From contig NZ_DRGY01000052.1 of NCBI RefSeq assembly GCF_011049865.1, forward strand, positions 1 through 32,928: a stretch of DNA of 32,928 nt, read 5' to 3'. The number at the start of each line of letters is the position of its first letter. Positions within the stretch are counted from its first letter, which is position 1. Below, piece by piece: positions 16,496-25,798 of this stretch. The position numbers were made by a program, and so were the translations under genes. Source of the stretch: Marinobacter antarcticus (lineage in GTDB: Bacteria; Pseudomonadota; Gammaproteobacteria; Pseudomonadales; Oleiphilaceae). Below the pieces are notes generated by a model, which worked only from the letters and a program-made list of their open reading frames with translations, did no database searches and had not been told where the DNA came from.

Positions 16496-16960
16496 ATGGG
16501 ATTTGTTTCGTGTCTTGAGGATCAGCAAAAGCGGTTTGAGTCTGACTGTCACATTCTTCACCGTGATATTCGGTCAGAGAAGGCGGATGGTGAATCTGCA
16601 AAAAAAGACGCTTTGCGCCTGCTTGGTGACGCTCAGGTGTGTTGGGCTAAGATGCTGAAATACCTGAATGAATTAACTCTGCCAGATTTTGGCGACAGAG
16701 AAAGCCCGCAGGAGCTTCGTGAGCGGTGTTCTGAACTGGAGGTTGTCGTTGCTGAGGTAGAGCAGAGATCGTCTCGTCTTGGCGATCTGGCTGGGTTGAT
16801 GTGTCTGCAAAACCAGTTGCTTCGGGAGCAGTTGAAACAAGAGCGCAATCGACGCAGACAATTAGAGCGGGATCTTGAGAAAATGGGCGGTGAGGACTTC
16901 GGCCGACTTGTGGAGCCGTTTCTTACAAAGGGGATGTTTGAGAAGTACGCGAAACGGTGA
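16496..16960 (+). CDS. Small coiled-coil protein of unknown function
   Basis: A 154-residue protein. ATG 16496 (MGFVSCLEDQQKRF) follows a strong AGGAGG by seven bases, so I prefer it to a start at 16394. The protein is highly charged, with heptad-like runs (for example LVQ/LLREQLKQERNRRRQLERDLEK over residues about 110-140) indicating coiled coil. There is no signal peptide or membrane segment. I do not recognise the family. It sits between the AlpA gene and the tRNA-Pro in the usual cargo or control position of an island edge, and its stop codon overlaps the GGTGAC repeats. Confidence 0.7.
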   Translation: MGFVSCLEDQQKRFESDCHILHRDIRSEKADGESAKKDALRLLGDAQVCWAKMLKYLNELTLPDFGDRESPQELRERCSELEVVVAEVEQRSSRLGDLAGLMCLQNQLLREQLKQERNRRRQLERDLEKMGGEDFGRLVEPFLTKGMFEKYAKR

Positions 16961-17016
16961 CCAAGTGGTGACGAGATTTCCAAGCGTTTGAGAAGCGGTG
17001 ACCAAACGGTGACGAA
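16955..17016. repeat. Four GGTGAC motifs in two direct repeats next to tRNA-Pro
   Basis: CGGTGACCAAGTGGTGACGA (from 16955) and CGGTGACCAAACGGTGACGA (from 16996) are near-identical and 41 bases apart. Each contains two GGTGAC cores spaced 11 bases, about one helical turn. The first overlaps the stop codon of the coiled-coil gene. Such phased repeats next to a tRNA could be arm-type sites for an integrase or excisionase. Confidence 0.6.
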
Positions 17017-17041
17017 AAAGGCGATTTTCCTGAAACAACAA

Positions 17042-17066
17042 AGCCCAGCTCTTTCGAGACCGGGCT
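17042..17066 (-). terminator. Terminator after tRNA-Pro
   Basis: On the minus strand AGCCCGGTCTCGAAAGAGCTGGGCT cannot be written as one long helix, but AGCCC and GGGCT pair at the base, with CTC/GAG pairing around GAAA at the top. It is followed by TTTGTTG. It lies 17 bases past the CCA end of the tRNA, the expected position for its terminator. Confidence 0.7.
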
Positions 17067-17082
17067 AAGTGTTTGATAAATT

Positions 17083-17159
<77 letters not shown>

Positions 17160-17306
17160 ATTCGCTAATTTTGCCGTTTCACAGTGAAGCTATGACGGCT
17201 TATACCAACGAGACTTAAAGAGGAATCTCAGTGGCTTAGCGGGAGCGAAGTCTACACTAGCCCGTGTCAAAAATAAACAGGTTTTGTGGGATTCGCGCCC
17301 GGATTT

Positions 17307-18950
17307 TTAGCGAAGCTTGGTTTCTCTGAGCTGTTGAACGAATTTTGGTGGATCGAACGTATCGGGTCGTGATTCAGCCCAGTATTTATCGAAGACCGCC
17401 AACCCGGTTTTGCCCTCAAGCAATGCGCCCGGCGCCAGAAACGGGAACAGATCAATATAGGAGTGGACCTCTGTTTTTGATACCCGGCGAACGATGTGTT
17501 CAGGCCCTAGCTCGCCCGGATGGCGCAGGCCAGAGGCTTCCAGCAGGTTCTGCAGAGCATCCAGAGTGTTTTTGTGGAAGTTGTATACCCGTTGGCTTTT
17601 GTCTTCCACGTCCAGTTTACTGCTTCTTCTGGGATCCTGGGTCGCAATACCGCTGGGGCAACGGCCGGTGTGGCAGTTAAGGGCCTGAATGCAACCCAGT
17701 GAAAACATATAACCGCGAGCGGCGTTGCACCAGTCAGCACCTAACGCCAGGGTGCGCGCAATGTTGAAGGCCGAGGTTATTTTTCCGGCGGCACCAATGG
17801 AGATGTCCTCCCTGAGATTGGTGCCCACAAGTGTGTTGTGTACGAGCAAAAGCGCTTCTGTCATTGGCGTGCCAATGCGGTTGATAAACTCCAGTGGTGC
17901 GGCGCCAGTGCCGCCTTCACCGCCGTCAATCACGATAAAGTCGGGTTTGCGGCCGGTTTCGAGCATCGCTTTCACAATGGCAAACCACTCCCACGGATGG
18001 CCAATGGCCAGTTTGAACCCTACCGGCTTGCCTCCGGACAACTCACGGAGTTGGTCCAGAAACTCAAGCATTTCTATGGGCGTTGAGAACGCGGAGTGCT
18101 GAGCGGGTGAAACACAGTCTTCGCCAATGGATACGCCCCGGGCTTCGGCAATTTCCTGTGTCACTTTGGCGCCGGGCAAAATGCCCCCATGGCCGGGTTT
18201 TGCACCCTGAGATAGTTTGACCTCTATCATTTTTACCTGGTCGAGGACGGCATTTTTCTCGAATTTTTCAGCGCTGAATGAACCATCTTCGTTCCGACAC
18301 CCGAAGTAGCCAGAGCCGATCTCCCAAACCAGGTCGCCCCCGGGCTGTCTGTGGTAGCGGGAGATAGAGCCTTCGCCGGTATCGTGATAGAAGTCGCCCA
18401 TTTTGGCGCCCGTGTTCAGGCTCAGAATTGCATTCGCAGAAAGCGAACCAAAACTCATGGCGGAAATGTTGAAAACGCTTGCGCTGTATGGCTTGACGCA
18501 GCGTGAGCCGATCTGAATCCGGAAGTTGCTGTCGGGAATTGTAGAGGGCCGAAGCGAGTGGTTTATCCACTCGAAACCCTCTTCATACATTTTTAGTTGT
18601 GAGCCAAAAGGGCGCTTGTCCAACACGTTTTTGGCGCGCTGATAGATGATGGTGCGTTGATCCCGGGAGAACGGCTGCTCGTCGTTATCGGACTGGATAA
18701 AGTACTGACGAATCTCGGGCCCGATGGATTCAAACAGATAGCGGAAATGCACCATGATGGGATAATTGCGGCTGATTGTATGGTTCTTTTGCAGCACATC
18801 GTAGGTGCCGAGAATGGCTAGCGCACCGAATATGACCGCAAGAAAATATCCTGCATCAGAGTAAGCGCTGAGTACCAGGGAAAAAAGAAAGCCCGCAATG
18901 CTGATTACGTAAGCTGAGTAGCGCATCGGAAAAGAGGTGGTTTTTTCCAT
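17307..18950 (-). CDS. FMN-binding glutamate synthase-like protein (GltB central domain family)
   Basis: A 547-residue stand-alone version of the glutamate synthase FMN domain. Two N-terminal hydrophobic segments (YVISIAGFLFSLVLSAY and the following GYFLAVIFGALAIL) suggest membrane anchoring. The barrel then shows ISAMSFGSLSANAI, the GHGGILPG glycine loop, DGGEGGTGAAPLE for FMN phosphate, and a three-cysteine cluster CIQALNCHTGRC that in the family binds a 3Fe-4S centre. It lacks the glutaminase domain, so its physiological substrate is uncertain, though amino-group transfer to 2-oxoglutarate is the family reaction. I chose ATG 18950 over an upstream TTG at 19007, which has no support. It is a single gene downstream of a divergent BCCT transporter. 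Confidence 0.88.
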   Translation of the reverse strand: MEKTTSFPMRYSAYVISIAGFLFSLVLSAYSDAGYFLAVIFGALAILGTYDVLQKNHTISRNYPIMVHFRYLFESIGPEIRQYFIQSDNDEQPFSRDQRTIIYQRAKNVLDKRPFGSQLKMYEEGFEWINHSLRPSTIPDSNFRIQIGSRCVKPYSASVFNISAMSFGSLSANAILSLNTGAKMGDFYHDTGEGSISRYHRQPGGDLVWEIGSGYFGCRNEDGSFSAEKFEKNAVLDQVKMIEVKLSQGAKPGHGGILPGAKVTQEIAEARGVSIGEDCVSPAQHSAFSTPIEMLEFLDQLRELSGGKPVGFKLAIGHPWEWFAIVKAMLETGRKPDFIVIDGGEGGTGAAPLEFINRIGTPMTEALLLVHNTLVGTNLREDISIGAAGKITSAFNIARTLALGADWCNAARGYMFSLGCIQALNCHTGRCPSGIATQDPRRSSKLDVEDKSQRVYNFHKNTLDALQNLLEASGLRHPGELGPEHIVRRVSKTEVHSYIDLFPFLAPGALLEGKTGLAVFDKYWAESRPDTFDPPKFVQQLRETKLR

Positions 18951-19157
18951 GAATATCTCGTGTGGCTCCGTGGAAAGTGAAGGTAGCGTGAAACGTTTTG
19001 TTGGCAAGCAGTATATCGATACGCGACGAAACTGATATCCGATGATGACGTTTTTGATGTTTTGAGCTCAAAACATTATTATGGCTGGCTTGTAACGTTT
19101 GAAACCAGATGCACGATCAGTATTCGTTACTAAATTCTGAATCAGGAGGCGCCAAAC

Positions 19158-20750
19158 GTGGGCGACGTAGTTAAAGACGAGTATCAAACGGATTACGTGG
19201 CCGGACAGGATAATATTAGTCCGTTCGGTCTGGATCTGCACGCACCGGTATTTCCCATTACAGCGCTATTGGTGGTTGCCTTTGTTATCGGAACGCTGAT
19301 GTTCCCGGAAGTCTCAAAAGAACTGTTGGACGGAGCCAAGAACGACATTATAGAAACCTTTGACTGGTTCTTCCTGCTCAGTGCCAACGTGTTTGTGATC
19401 GTGTGTATTGCTTTGATCTTCCTGCCGGTGGGCAAAATCCGCCTGGGCGGTATGGATGCGAAGCCAGAGTTTTCTAATATTTCGTGGTTTGCGATGCTCT
19501 TCGCCGCCGGTATGGGCATTGGCCTGATGTTTTGGGCCGTCGCCGAGCCCGTGGCCTATTACACTGACTGGTTCGGTACGCCGTTTAATGTGGCCCCGAA
19601 TACACCTGAGGCACGTAATCTTGCCATGGGTGGCACTATGTACCACTGGGGCCTCCATCCCTGGGCGGTTTACTCAATTGTAGCGTTATCACTTGCGTTC
19701 TTTGCGTACAACAAAAACATGCCACTGACCATTCGTTCGGCTTTTTTCCCCTTGTTGAAAGATAAAATTTGGGGCTGGCCGGGTCATGTTATTGATACCT
19801 TGGCGGTTGTTGCGACAATCTTTGGCTTGGCAACGTCTCTCGGTTTTGGCGCGCAGCAGGCCGCATCTGGTCTGCACTATCTGTTTGGTATCGGTTCCGG
19901 TATCAATGTTCAGATGGCCATTATTGTGGGTGTTACGGCTGTTGCGCTTTTGTCGGTGCTGCGTGGCCTGGACGGCGGGGTCAAGGTGTTGAGTAACATC
20001 AACATGGGGCTGGCTGGCATTCTACTGTTTTTCGTTATTTTTGCCGGTCCAACCATGGGCATTCTGGAAAATCTGTGGGTAACCACGTCCAGCTATGTGA
20101 CCAACGTGGTGGCCTTCAGCAATCCGTTTGGACGTGAAGACGAAGCCTGGATGCGCGGTTGGACAGTATTTTACTGGGCCTGGTGGATTTCTTGGTCACC
20201 GTTTGTAGGTATGTTCATCGCGCGGGTTTCCAAGGGCCGGACGGTTCGAGAGTTTGTGACAGCGGTTCTCATTATCCCGACGGTTATTACCTCGGTGTGG
20301 ATGAGTGCATTTGGTGGTGCGGCCCTCGAGCAAATCGACCAAGGAGTCGGCGCTTTGGCAAGTGAGGGCATTACCGATGTGTCTTTGGCTATGTTCCAGA
20401 TGTTCGCAAACCTGCCATTTACGGGCATCCTCTCGTTCGTCGGGATTGTGTTGGTGCTTGTATTCTTTGTAACGTCCTCAGACTCCGGCTCTTTGGTGGT
20501 TGATAGCATCACCGCAGGTGGAAAAACCGATGCGCCAACGGCACAGCGTGTGTTCTGGGTCGTTATGGAGGGTGCCATAGCAGCGGCACTCATCTTTGGC
20601 GGTGGCGCAGATGCCTTGGGCGCCATTCAGGCGACGGCCATCAGTGCGGGCTTGCCGTTCACGGTAATCTTGCTGGTGATGACGTGGGGCTTGCTCAAAG
20701 GCCTGACGCATGAACGCAAGTTGCTGATCGCCAGAGGCGAGATGACGTAA
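19158..20750 (+). CDS. BCCT-family betaine/choline/carnitine transporter
   Basis: A 530-residue inner-membrane protein with about twelve hydrophobic helices and the BCCT signature FYWAWWISWSPFVGMFIARV-SKGRT, in which the aromatic residues form the quaternary-amine site. The family imports glycine betaine or related osmolytes with sodium or protons, fitting a marine host. It uses a GTG start at 19158 preceded by AGGAGG at 19144-19149. The N-terminus is short and hydrophilic. The gene stands alone, is divergent from the synthase gene and is followed by a very strong terminator. Which osmolyte it prefers cannot be read from sequence. Confidence 0.93.
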   Translation: MGDVVKDEYQTDYVAGQDNISPFGLDLHAPVFPITALLVVAFVIGTLMFPEVSKELLDGAKNDIIETFDWFFLLSANVFVIVCIALIFLPVGKIRLGGMDAKPEFSNISWFAMLFAAGMGIGLMFWAVAEPVAYYTDWFGTPFNVAPNTPEARNLAMGGTMYHWGLHPWAVYSIVALSLAFFAYNKNMPLTIRSAFFPLLKDKIWGWPGHVIDTLAVVATIFGLATSLGFGAQQAASGLHYLFGIGSGINVQMAIIVGVTAVALLSVLRGLDGGVKVLSNINMGLAGILLFFVIFAGPTMGILENLWVTTSSYVTNVVAFSNPFGREDEAWMRGWTVFYWAWWISWSPFVGMFIARVSKGRTVREFVTAVLIIPTVITSVWMSAFGGAALEQIDQGVGALASEGITDVSLAMFQMFANLPFTGILSFVGIVLVLVFFVTSSDSGSLVVDSITAGGKTDAPTAQRVFWVVMEGAIAAALIFGGGADALGAIQATAISAGLPFTVILLVMTWGLLKGLTHERKLLIARGEMT

Positions 20751-20765
20751 CGATTTAAAAAAGAA

Positions 20766-20805
20766 GCATAAAAAAACCGGGGCAAGAGCTCCGGTTTTTT
20801 TATGC
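20766..20805. terminator. Strong bidirectional terminator
   Basis: A perfect 15-bp stem (GCATAAAAAAACCGG and its complement) with a 10-base loop, 15 bases after the BCCT stop. A and T tracts on the two sides let it work in both directions, but only the BCCT transporter reads into it directly; the operon on the other strand ends at 20882. Confidence 0.9.
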
Positions 20806-20881
20806 GTGTCCTTTTTAAGCGCACTCTATAGAAAGGCAGCAAACTCAAGAAGGACGGAAGGGCAGATGTATGCCCTACAAA

Positions 20882-21829
20882 TTAAAGGTCGGGGAAGGTT
20901 TCCATTGCGTAGTTGGCCCGCTCCAGCGGTGTAAAGTGCGGGCGTTTGAGGCTTTCAACCGCGCGTAAGCGTGGTAGTAAACCGCGACCATTTGCCATTT
21001 GAATCGCCAGACCTGGCCGGGCGTTGAGCTCAAGCAGCAAAGGGCCTTCGTTGGCATCGACGACAAGATCAACACCCATATACCCCAAACCGGTTGCCTC
21101 ATAGCAGCGCGAAGCCATTTCAAGCATCTCACCCCAGGCATCAATCCTGATATTTTCCAACTCCGATCCAGTGTCTGGATGAAGCGTAATAGGGCGATTA
21201 AACTGCACCGCATTCAAACTTTTGCCCGTACCAATGTCCAGGCCCACACCCACAGCACCCTGGTGGAGGTTTGCCTTTCCATCAGACGCAGTCGTTGCGA
21301 GCCGCAGCATCGCCATAATCGGATAACCCTGGAAAACGACAATCCGTATGTCTGGCACGCCTTGATGGGAGTACTTGGCTACCGAAGGATGCGATACCAC
21401 CAAATTTTCAACAATGGCGACATCCGGTGTTCCTGCAAGTGAATACAGGCCCGCCAGAATGTTGGTCAGGTGCCGCTCCAATACCGGCGCACCAACACGC
21501 GCACCAGACGCCTTTACAAAGTAATCCTCATCCCGGCCGGTGATCACGGTAATGCCTTTGCCGCCGGAACCTTTTGCAGGTTTTATGGCAAAACCGGCCA
21601 AATCCTCGGCCATCTCCCGGAACCGGGAAATTTCATGTTGCTGTTTTACAACCTGCAGAAGTTTCGGCGTTTTTACACCGTACTCCGCAACAACCAGTTT
21701 TGTTTTGAGCTTGTTGTCTACCAGCGGGTAAGAGGCGCGTACGTTGTAGCGCGCAATGTAGTCTACGTTGCGCTGGTTCATGTTCAACATGCCCAGCCTT
21801 TTCAGTGAACGAGGCGAGATCCAGTCCAT
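20882..21829 (-). CDS. Alpha-L-glutamate ligase-like ATP-grasp protein
   Basis: A 315-residue ATP-grasp enzyme related to RimK, which adds amino acids to carboxyl groups using ATP. The ATP loop KPAKGSGGKGI is near residue 102, and the C-terminal metal-binding LLELNARPGLAIQ is intact. It is the last gene of a three-gene minus-strand operon with an inactive-transglutaminase membrane protein (one base apart) and a retropepsin-like lipoprotein. This trio is conserved in Pseudomonas and relatives and has been linked to envelope stress or osmoadaptation. The acceptor protein is unknown. The start is the ATG at 21829. Confidence 0.88.
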   Translation of the reverse strand: MDWISPRSLKRLGMLNMNQRNVDYIARYNVRASYPLVDNKLKTKLVVAEYGVKTPKLLQVVKQQHEISRFREMAEDLAGFAIKPAKGSGGKGITVITGRDEDYFVKASGARVGAPVLERHLTNILAGLYSLAGTPDVAIVENLVVSHPSVAKYSHQGVPDIRIVVFQGYPIMAMLRLATTASDGKANLHQGAVGVGLDIGTGKSLNAVQFNRPITLHPDTGSELENIRIDAWGEMLEMASRCYEATGLGYMGVDLVVDANEGPLLLELNARPGLAIQMANGRGLLPRLRAVESLKRPHFTPLERANYAMETFPDL

Positions 21830-21830
21830 A

Positions 21831-23348
21831 TCAGTCGTAGGCCTTCATGGGCGTGAAACGTTTTAGCTCAGTGAGTTTGTAGCCGGTGTATTGACCCATC
21901 AAAAGAATCAAACCGAGAACAACAAAATGAAGCTCGGGGAAATTGAAGGTCAGGTGGCCGGCCAGGGGCGCACTCATCAGCAGATACGCGCAGATGGCAA
22001 CGAAAAGACTGCCGGAGCCCTGAATCAGAACCTCCTGACCACTTTCCTCTTCCCAGAGAATGGACATGCGCTCAATGGTCCAGGCGATAATAACCATCGG
22101 GAAGAAGGTGACGGTCATGCCCGTATTAAAGCCCATCTGATAGCCAAAGATACTCAGGCCGGCCGTAATGAATATGACCAGAATGATCAGCGCTGATATT
22201 CGGGATACCAGCAAAAGGTTCAGGCTTGAGAGATATCCCCGCATTGCCAGACCAATAGACACCACTGACAGAAACGCAACCAGGCCAGGTATCAAGGTAG
22301 TTTGAACAAAGGCCACAGCAATCAGCACTGGCATGAACGTGCCTGAGGTACGGATGCCGATCACGATGCGCATAAACGCAACCACCAAGGCGCCAAGCGG
22401 CAGCAACATAAGCATTCGGAACATGCTTTGTTCTTCGATCGGGAGCTCATAGAAGCTCAGAAACCCAAGGCCGTTGCCTTCGACCTGCATTGCTGAAAGC
22501 TGCAGCGCAGGTATCGTTTGTCGAAGCATAGAGAAGCTGATGTCAGAGTTGCCGCCCCCAACCACATCGAGCAGCGATTCCGTGCCCTGTCGCCACAACA
22601 AGATGTTTTCCGGAACACCCTGGGCGGCAGTTTTGGGATTAAGAGTCAGCCATTTCTCGCCGTTGTATATCTGCAAAAAGGGAGTCAGTTGCTGTCGGCG
22701 GCGGGCATCTTCAAGCTTCAGGCCGTCGGCTGTTCGTGCGGGAATTCCGGAGTGGTTGAGCATATCAACCAGCAAAGGCAGATAATTATCTTCCGAAACC
22801 AGCAGAGTTGTATTCTGAACCCGGGTATCCGGTTGCATCAGCCGGATGAGTTCCCGCGTCATACTTTCTGGCGTACTGGAGCGTGATTTAGCCTGCGCCA
22901 GAATTTCCCTTACAGCGGTCGCCTGCGGCTCTTCCCAGAAGAGTTTCTGGGTTTTTGGCTTTTGGGCCGGTGGCGTTGCTTCGGCGTCAGGATCGGGAAT
23001 GAACTGGGCTTTGAAGTACAGGGTTTGAGGGCCGATCACATCGCGTTTGGTCCACTCCGCGCGGCGGTTACCTGAATCTTCGATGATAGAGAACCCATAA
23101 CCCGGAGATGCAGCCTGCTCCGTAAGAATCCGGAACCCGGGCGGTTGTTCCGGAACACTCAGGCTGGCCACAACAGGGTCGTCGGCACCGTCAAAATCAA
23201 CACGAGCTTCTACCATCCAGACGGGGCGTTGCTCGCCGGTTAACCAAGGGATTCCAAGTTCTATGTGTCTCCAGACAGCCAGGGAAATGCCCGCGGTGAT
23301 AAGAAGAAAAACGGCAATGTAAAACGGTAAGCGGGAGGGGCTGGTCAC
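21831..23348 (-). CDS. Inactive transglutaminase / 7TM membrane protein (UUP1-like)
   Basis: A 505-residue membrane protein. An N-terminal anchor helix (PFYIAVFLLITAGISLAVW) leads to a periplasmic domain of about 250 residues of the inactive transglutaminase type, without the Cys-His-Asp triad. Seven or so membrane helices from residue 315 to the end make up the 7TM_transglut module. It overlaps the upstream lipoprotein gene by one base (ATGA-type junction) and precedes the ATP-grasp gene by one base, so translation is likely coupled. It may sense or hold a substrate for the ligase and the protease-like partner. Confidence 0.87.
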   Translation of the reverse strand: MTSPSRLPFYIAVFLLITAGISLAVWRHIELGIPWLTGEQRPVWMVEARVDFDGADDPVVASLSVPEQPPGFRILTEQAASPGYGFSIIEDSGNRRAEWTKRDVIGPQTLYFKAQFIPDPDAEATPPAQKPKTQKLFWEEPQATAVREILAQAKSRSSTPESMTRELIRLMQPDTRVQNTTLLVSEDNYLPLLVDMLNHSGIPARTADGLKLEDARRRQQLTPFLQIYNGEKWLTLNPKTAAQGVPENILLWRQGTESLLDVVGGGNSDISFSMLRQTIPALQLSAMQVEGNGLGFLSFYELPIEEQSMFRMLMLLPLGALVVAFMRIVIGIRTSGTFMPVLIAVAFVQTTLIPGLVAFLSVVSIGLAMRGYLSSLNLLLVSRISALIILVIFITAGLSIFGYQMGFNTGMTVTFFPMVIIAWTIERMSILWEEESGQEVLIQGSGSLFVAICAYLLMSAPLAGHLTFNFPELHFVVLGLILLMGQYTGYKLTELKRFTPMKAYD

Positions 23349-24148
23349 TATTCTTTCCCGTTGTCGTTGTTGGTGCGGATTGATTCAGGCAGTTCCGTTG
23401 CATACTCTTTGCCGACGTCAATCAACATAACGTCGCGGAGCACGTTGCGGCCTATAAGTGCCTGATAGTTAAGATTGCTTCTGTCTGTAAGGGTGAACTC
23501 GGCCACTTGTTTGTGATCACCAATAGAGAACTGAAGCTCAACAACCACTCGACTTTCCCCTTCGTCTGTACTTGCCTGGACTATTTTTACACGGCGAGAG
23601 ATTTCTTTTTCGAGCGTGACAAATTCTTCAGTGTTGGGCACAGGCACGTCAAAGCGAACCCAGTTACTGCCGTCTCGTTCGAAACGGGTAATGTTGCGCG
23701 CGTCGATGGACGAGGTTTCCGCCCCGCTGTCAATTCGTGCTATGTAGATCAAGCCCGGGTCTGCGAGGTAAAAGTTTTCAACCTCACCCACGATCACTTT
23801 TCCTTTGAGGCGATCAGCCCTACCTTGTGCTTTTTCTGTTGCGGCGCAGCTTTTTTGAGCCGGGATTGGCGGGCAGGAGGGCTTTTCAACTTGAGCAGTA
23901 ATCGCGTCTAGCACCTTTTGCGTGGCGGCTTCGTTGTGCTCCAGAACCTTTTCTTGGCGGACCGTTGCGTTCTGCTCCATGGTGACCAGAGTGGCGCGCT
24001 GGCTTTGAACAGCGGCGTTCATATCGCCCAGGTCGGACTTCGGAACCATAAAGTACTTGTCTGCCGAACAACCCGTCAGCAGAACAGCGCCTGCAAGAAC
24101 TATAACGGAGAACGTCGGTAGACCAGCCCGCAATCGTTTAGAATACAT
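23348..24148 (-). CDS. Retropepsin-like aspartic protease lipoprotein (DUF785 / RimK-associated)
   Basis: A 266-residue exported lipoprotein. The signal peptide ends in the lipobox LLTGC, so the mature protein is attached to a membrane. After a coiled linker, the C-terminal 140 residues match the family once called 'ATP-dependent zinc protease', now seen as retropepsin-like. The catalytic Asp is in the ARIDSGAETSSI motif, and ALIGRNVLRD is the later family landmark. This family is found with RimK-like ligases. It is the first gene of the operon; AGGGG lies just before its ATG. Proteolysis here is inferred from the family. Confidence 0.88.
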   Translation of the reverse strand: MYSKRLRAGLPTFSVIVLAGAVLLTGCSADKYFMVPKSDLGDMNAAVQSQRATLVTMEQNATVRQEKVLEHNEAATQKVLDAITAQVEKPSCPPIPAQKSCAATEKAQGRADRLKGKVIVGEVENFYLADPGLIYIARIDSGAETSSIDARNITRFERDGSNWVRFDVPVPNTEEFVTLEKEISRRVKIVQASTDEGESRVVVELQFSIGDHKQVAEFTLTDRSNLNYQALIGRNVLRDVMLIDVGKEYATELPESIRTNNDNGKE

Positions 24149-24379
24149 GAAAAACCCCTGAGCCGATTACCTGCCACACGCGTTAAAAACAGGTGTGGCG
24201 GTCTGAAAGTGTTTCGCGGAGATTATCCGGGGCCGAAGTATACAACAACTGACGTGTGTGTTTGCTTTACAGTTGGTTAAGGCGTCAATTCTTGGCCAGT
24301 TACGTTTCAATGGGCCGTGATGCTTGTGTAAGCTCTCGTTAATTCAGTTAAATATGTATAACCCAGAGGAGTTTTGTCT

Positions 24380-25798
24380 ATGCCTGAGGCCGTCAGCGAG
24401 TTTATAGCTTCTCAGCCGGGGCTGGTGGCGGCATTGGTGGCGCTGCTGTTGGCGATCACGATTATTGTTGCCGTGGTTCTGGCGAAGGCCAGGGCGGAAA
24501 ATCGGGCGGCGAGCCTGCAGGCTTACGTGGCCGCGCACGGCCTACGAATCGACGAATTGGTAGAAGAACGTCAAAGCCAGCGAGCGAAGATTGAGGAGCT
24601 TACGACTGATTTGGGTGAGGCCCGTGCGTTGCTGCGAGAGCATCAGGTTGTGTTGAAAGAAGAGCGGCGCTCTACCTCTGAGAAACTGGATCTTCTGGAG
24701 CGCAATCGGGACGCCTTGAAACAGGAGTTTGAAAATCTCGCCAATCGGATTTTTGATCAGAAAAGCGAGCGTTTCACCCAGCAAACCCGAACAAGCCTTG
24801 ATACCTTGCTTAACCCTTTTCGGGATCAACTGCAGGATTTCCGCAAGCGGGTGGAAGATGTCTACACCACAGAGACCCGGGACCGACAGGCCCTTCGCAG
24901 CGAGATAAAATCTCTTCAGGATCTTAACCGGCAAATTACCGAAGAGGCCGCCAACCTCACTCGGGCTTTGAAGGGCGATAAAAAGATCCAGGGTAACTGG
25001 GGCGAAATGATTCTTGAGCGGGTACTGGAAAAATCCGGATTACGCAAAGGCATTGAGTATGAAACCCAGGGCAGCTACAGGGACGGTGAAAATCAGTTGC
25101 TGAGACCGGACGTGGTGGTGCATCTTCCAGACAGTCGAAATCTGGTTATTGATTCCAAAGTGTCGTTGGTGGCTTACCAGAAATGGGTAACGGAAGAAGA
25201 CGACAGCGCCCGCGAAGAAGCGCTAACAGAGCACGTAGGCGCGGTTCGCAACCACATTCGTACCCTCAGCGAGAAAGATTATAGCCAGCTCGAAGGCCTG
25301 CATTCGCCTGACTTTGTTTTTCTGTTCATGCCGATAGAACCCGCATTTGTGGCGGCTTTTCAGCAGGACGAGAACCTTTTCGCAGAAGCGTTCGAGCGAA
25401 AGATTATTGTAGTAACGCCCACCACGTTACTGGCGACGTTGCGAACAGTAGAAAACATCTGGCGTTACGAGCGCCAGAGCCAGAACGCGCGTTTGATAGC
25501 AGAGCGCGCGAGCGCAGTTTATGACAAACTCAGGGTGTTTGTGGAAGCGATGGAGCGCTTGGGCGTGCAGCTTCATACCGCTCAGGTTACCTATGACTCG
25601 GCGATGAACACGCTTACAAGGGGTCGAGGGAACCTTATCTCCCAGGCTAACCGGTTTGTTGAGCTTGGAGTGCGGGTAAAAAAAGAACTGCCAAAAGCGA
25701 TTACGGATCAGGCAGAAGTGGATTCCGGGCAAGAAGCGCATCGCGAAAAGCCGGATTCGGAAAAACAGGCTGTCGGTGCAGATAACGAGCAGGAGTAA
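24380..25798 (+). CDS. rmuC: DNA recombination protein RmuC
   Basis: A 472-residue RmuC. A single N-terminal membrane helix (residues about 12-33) is followed by coiled coil to about residue 150, then the RmuC core with GNWGEMILERVLEKSGL and PDVVVHLPDSRNLVIDSKVS. The latter resembles a PD-(D/E)XK nuclease core with Asp and Lys in place. RmuC limits inversions at inverted repeats. I chose ATG 24380, eight bases after GAGGAG, over a TTG two codons upstream. The following gene starts within its stop codon (TAATG). Confidence 0.93.
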   Translation: MPEAVSEFIASQPGLVAALVALLLAITIIVAVVLAKARAENRAASLQAYVAAHGLRIDELVEERQSQRAKIEELTTDLGEARALLREHQVVLKEERRSTSEKLDLLERNRDALKQEFENLANRIFDQKSERFTQQTRTSLDTLLNPFRDQLQDFRKRVEDVYTTETRDRQALRSEIKSLQDLNRQITEEAANLTRALKGDKKIQGNWGEMILERVLEKSGLRKGIEYETQGSYRDGENQLLRPDVVVHLPDSRNLVIDSKVSLVAYQKWVTEEDDSAREEALTEHVGAVRNHIRTLSEKDYSQLEGLHSPDFVFLFMPIEPAFVAAFQQDENLFAEAFERKIIVVTPTTLLATLRTVENIWRYERQSQNARLIAERASAVYDKLRVFVEAMERLGVQLHTAQVTYDSAMNTLTRGRGNLISQANRFVELGVRVKKELPKAITDQAEVDSGQEAHREKPDSEKQAVGADNEQE

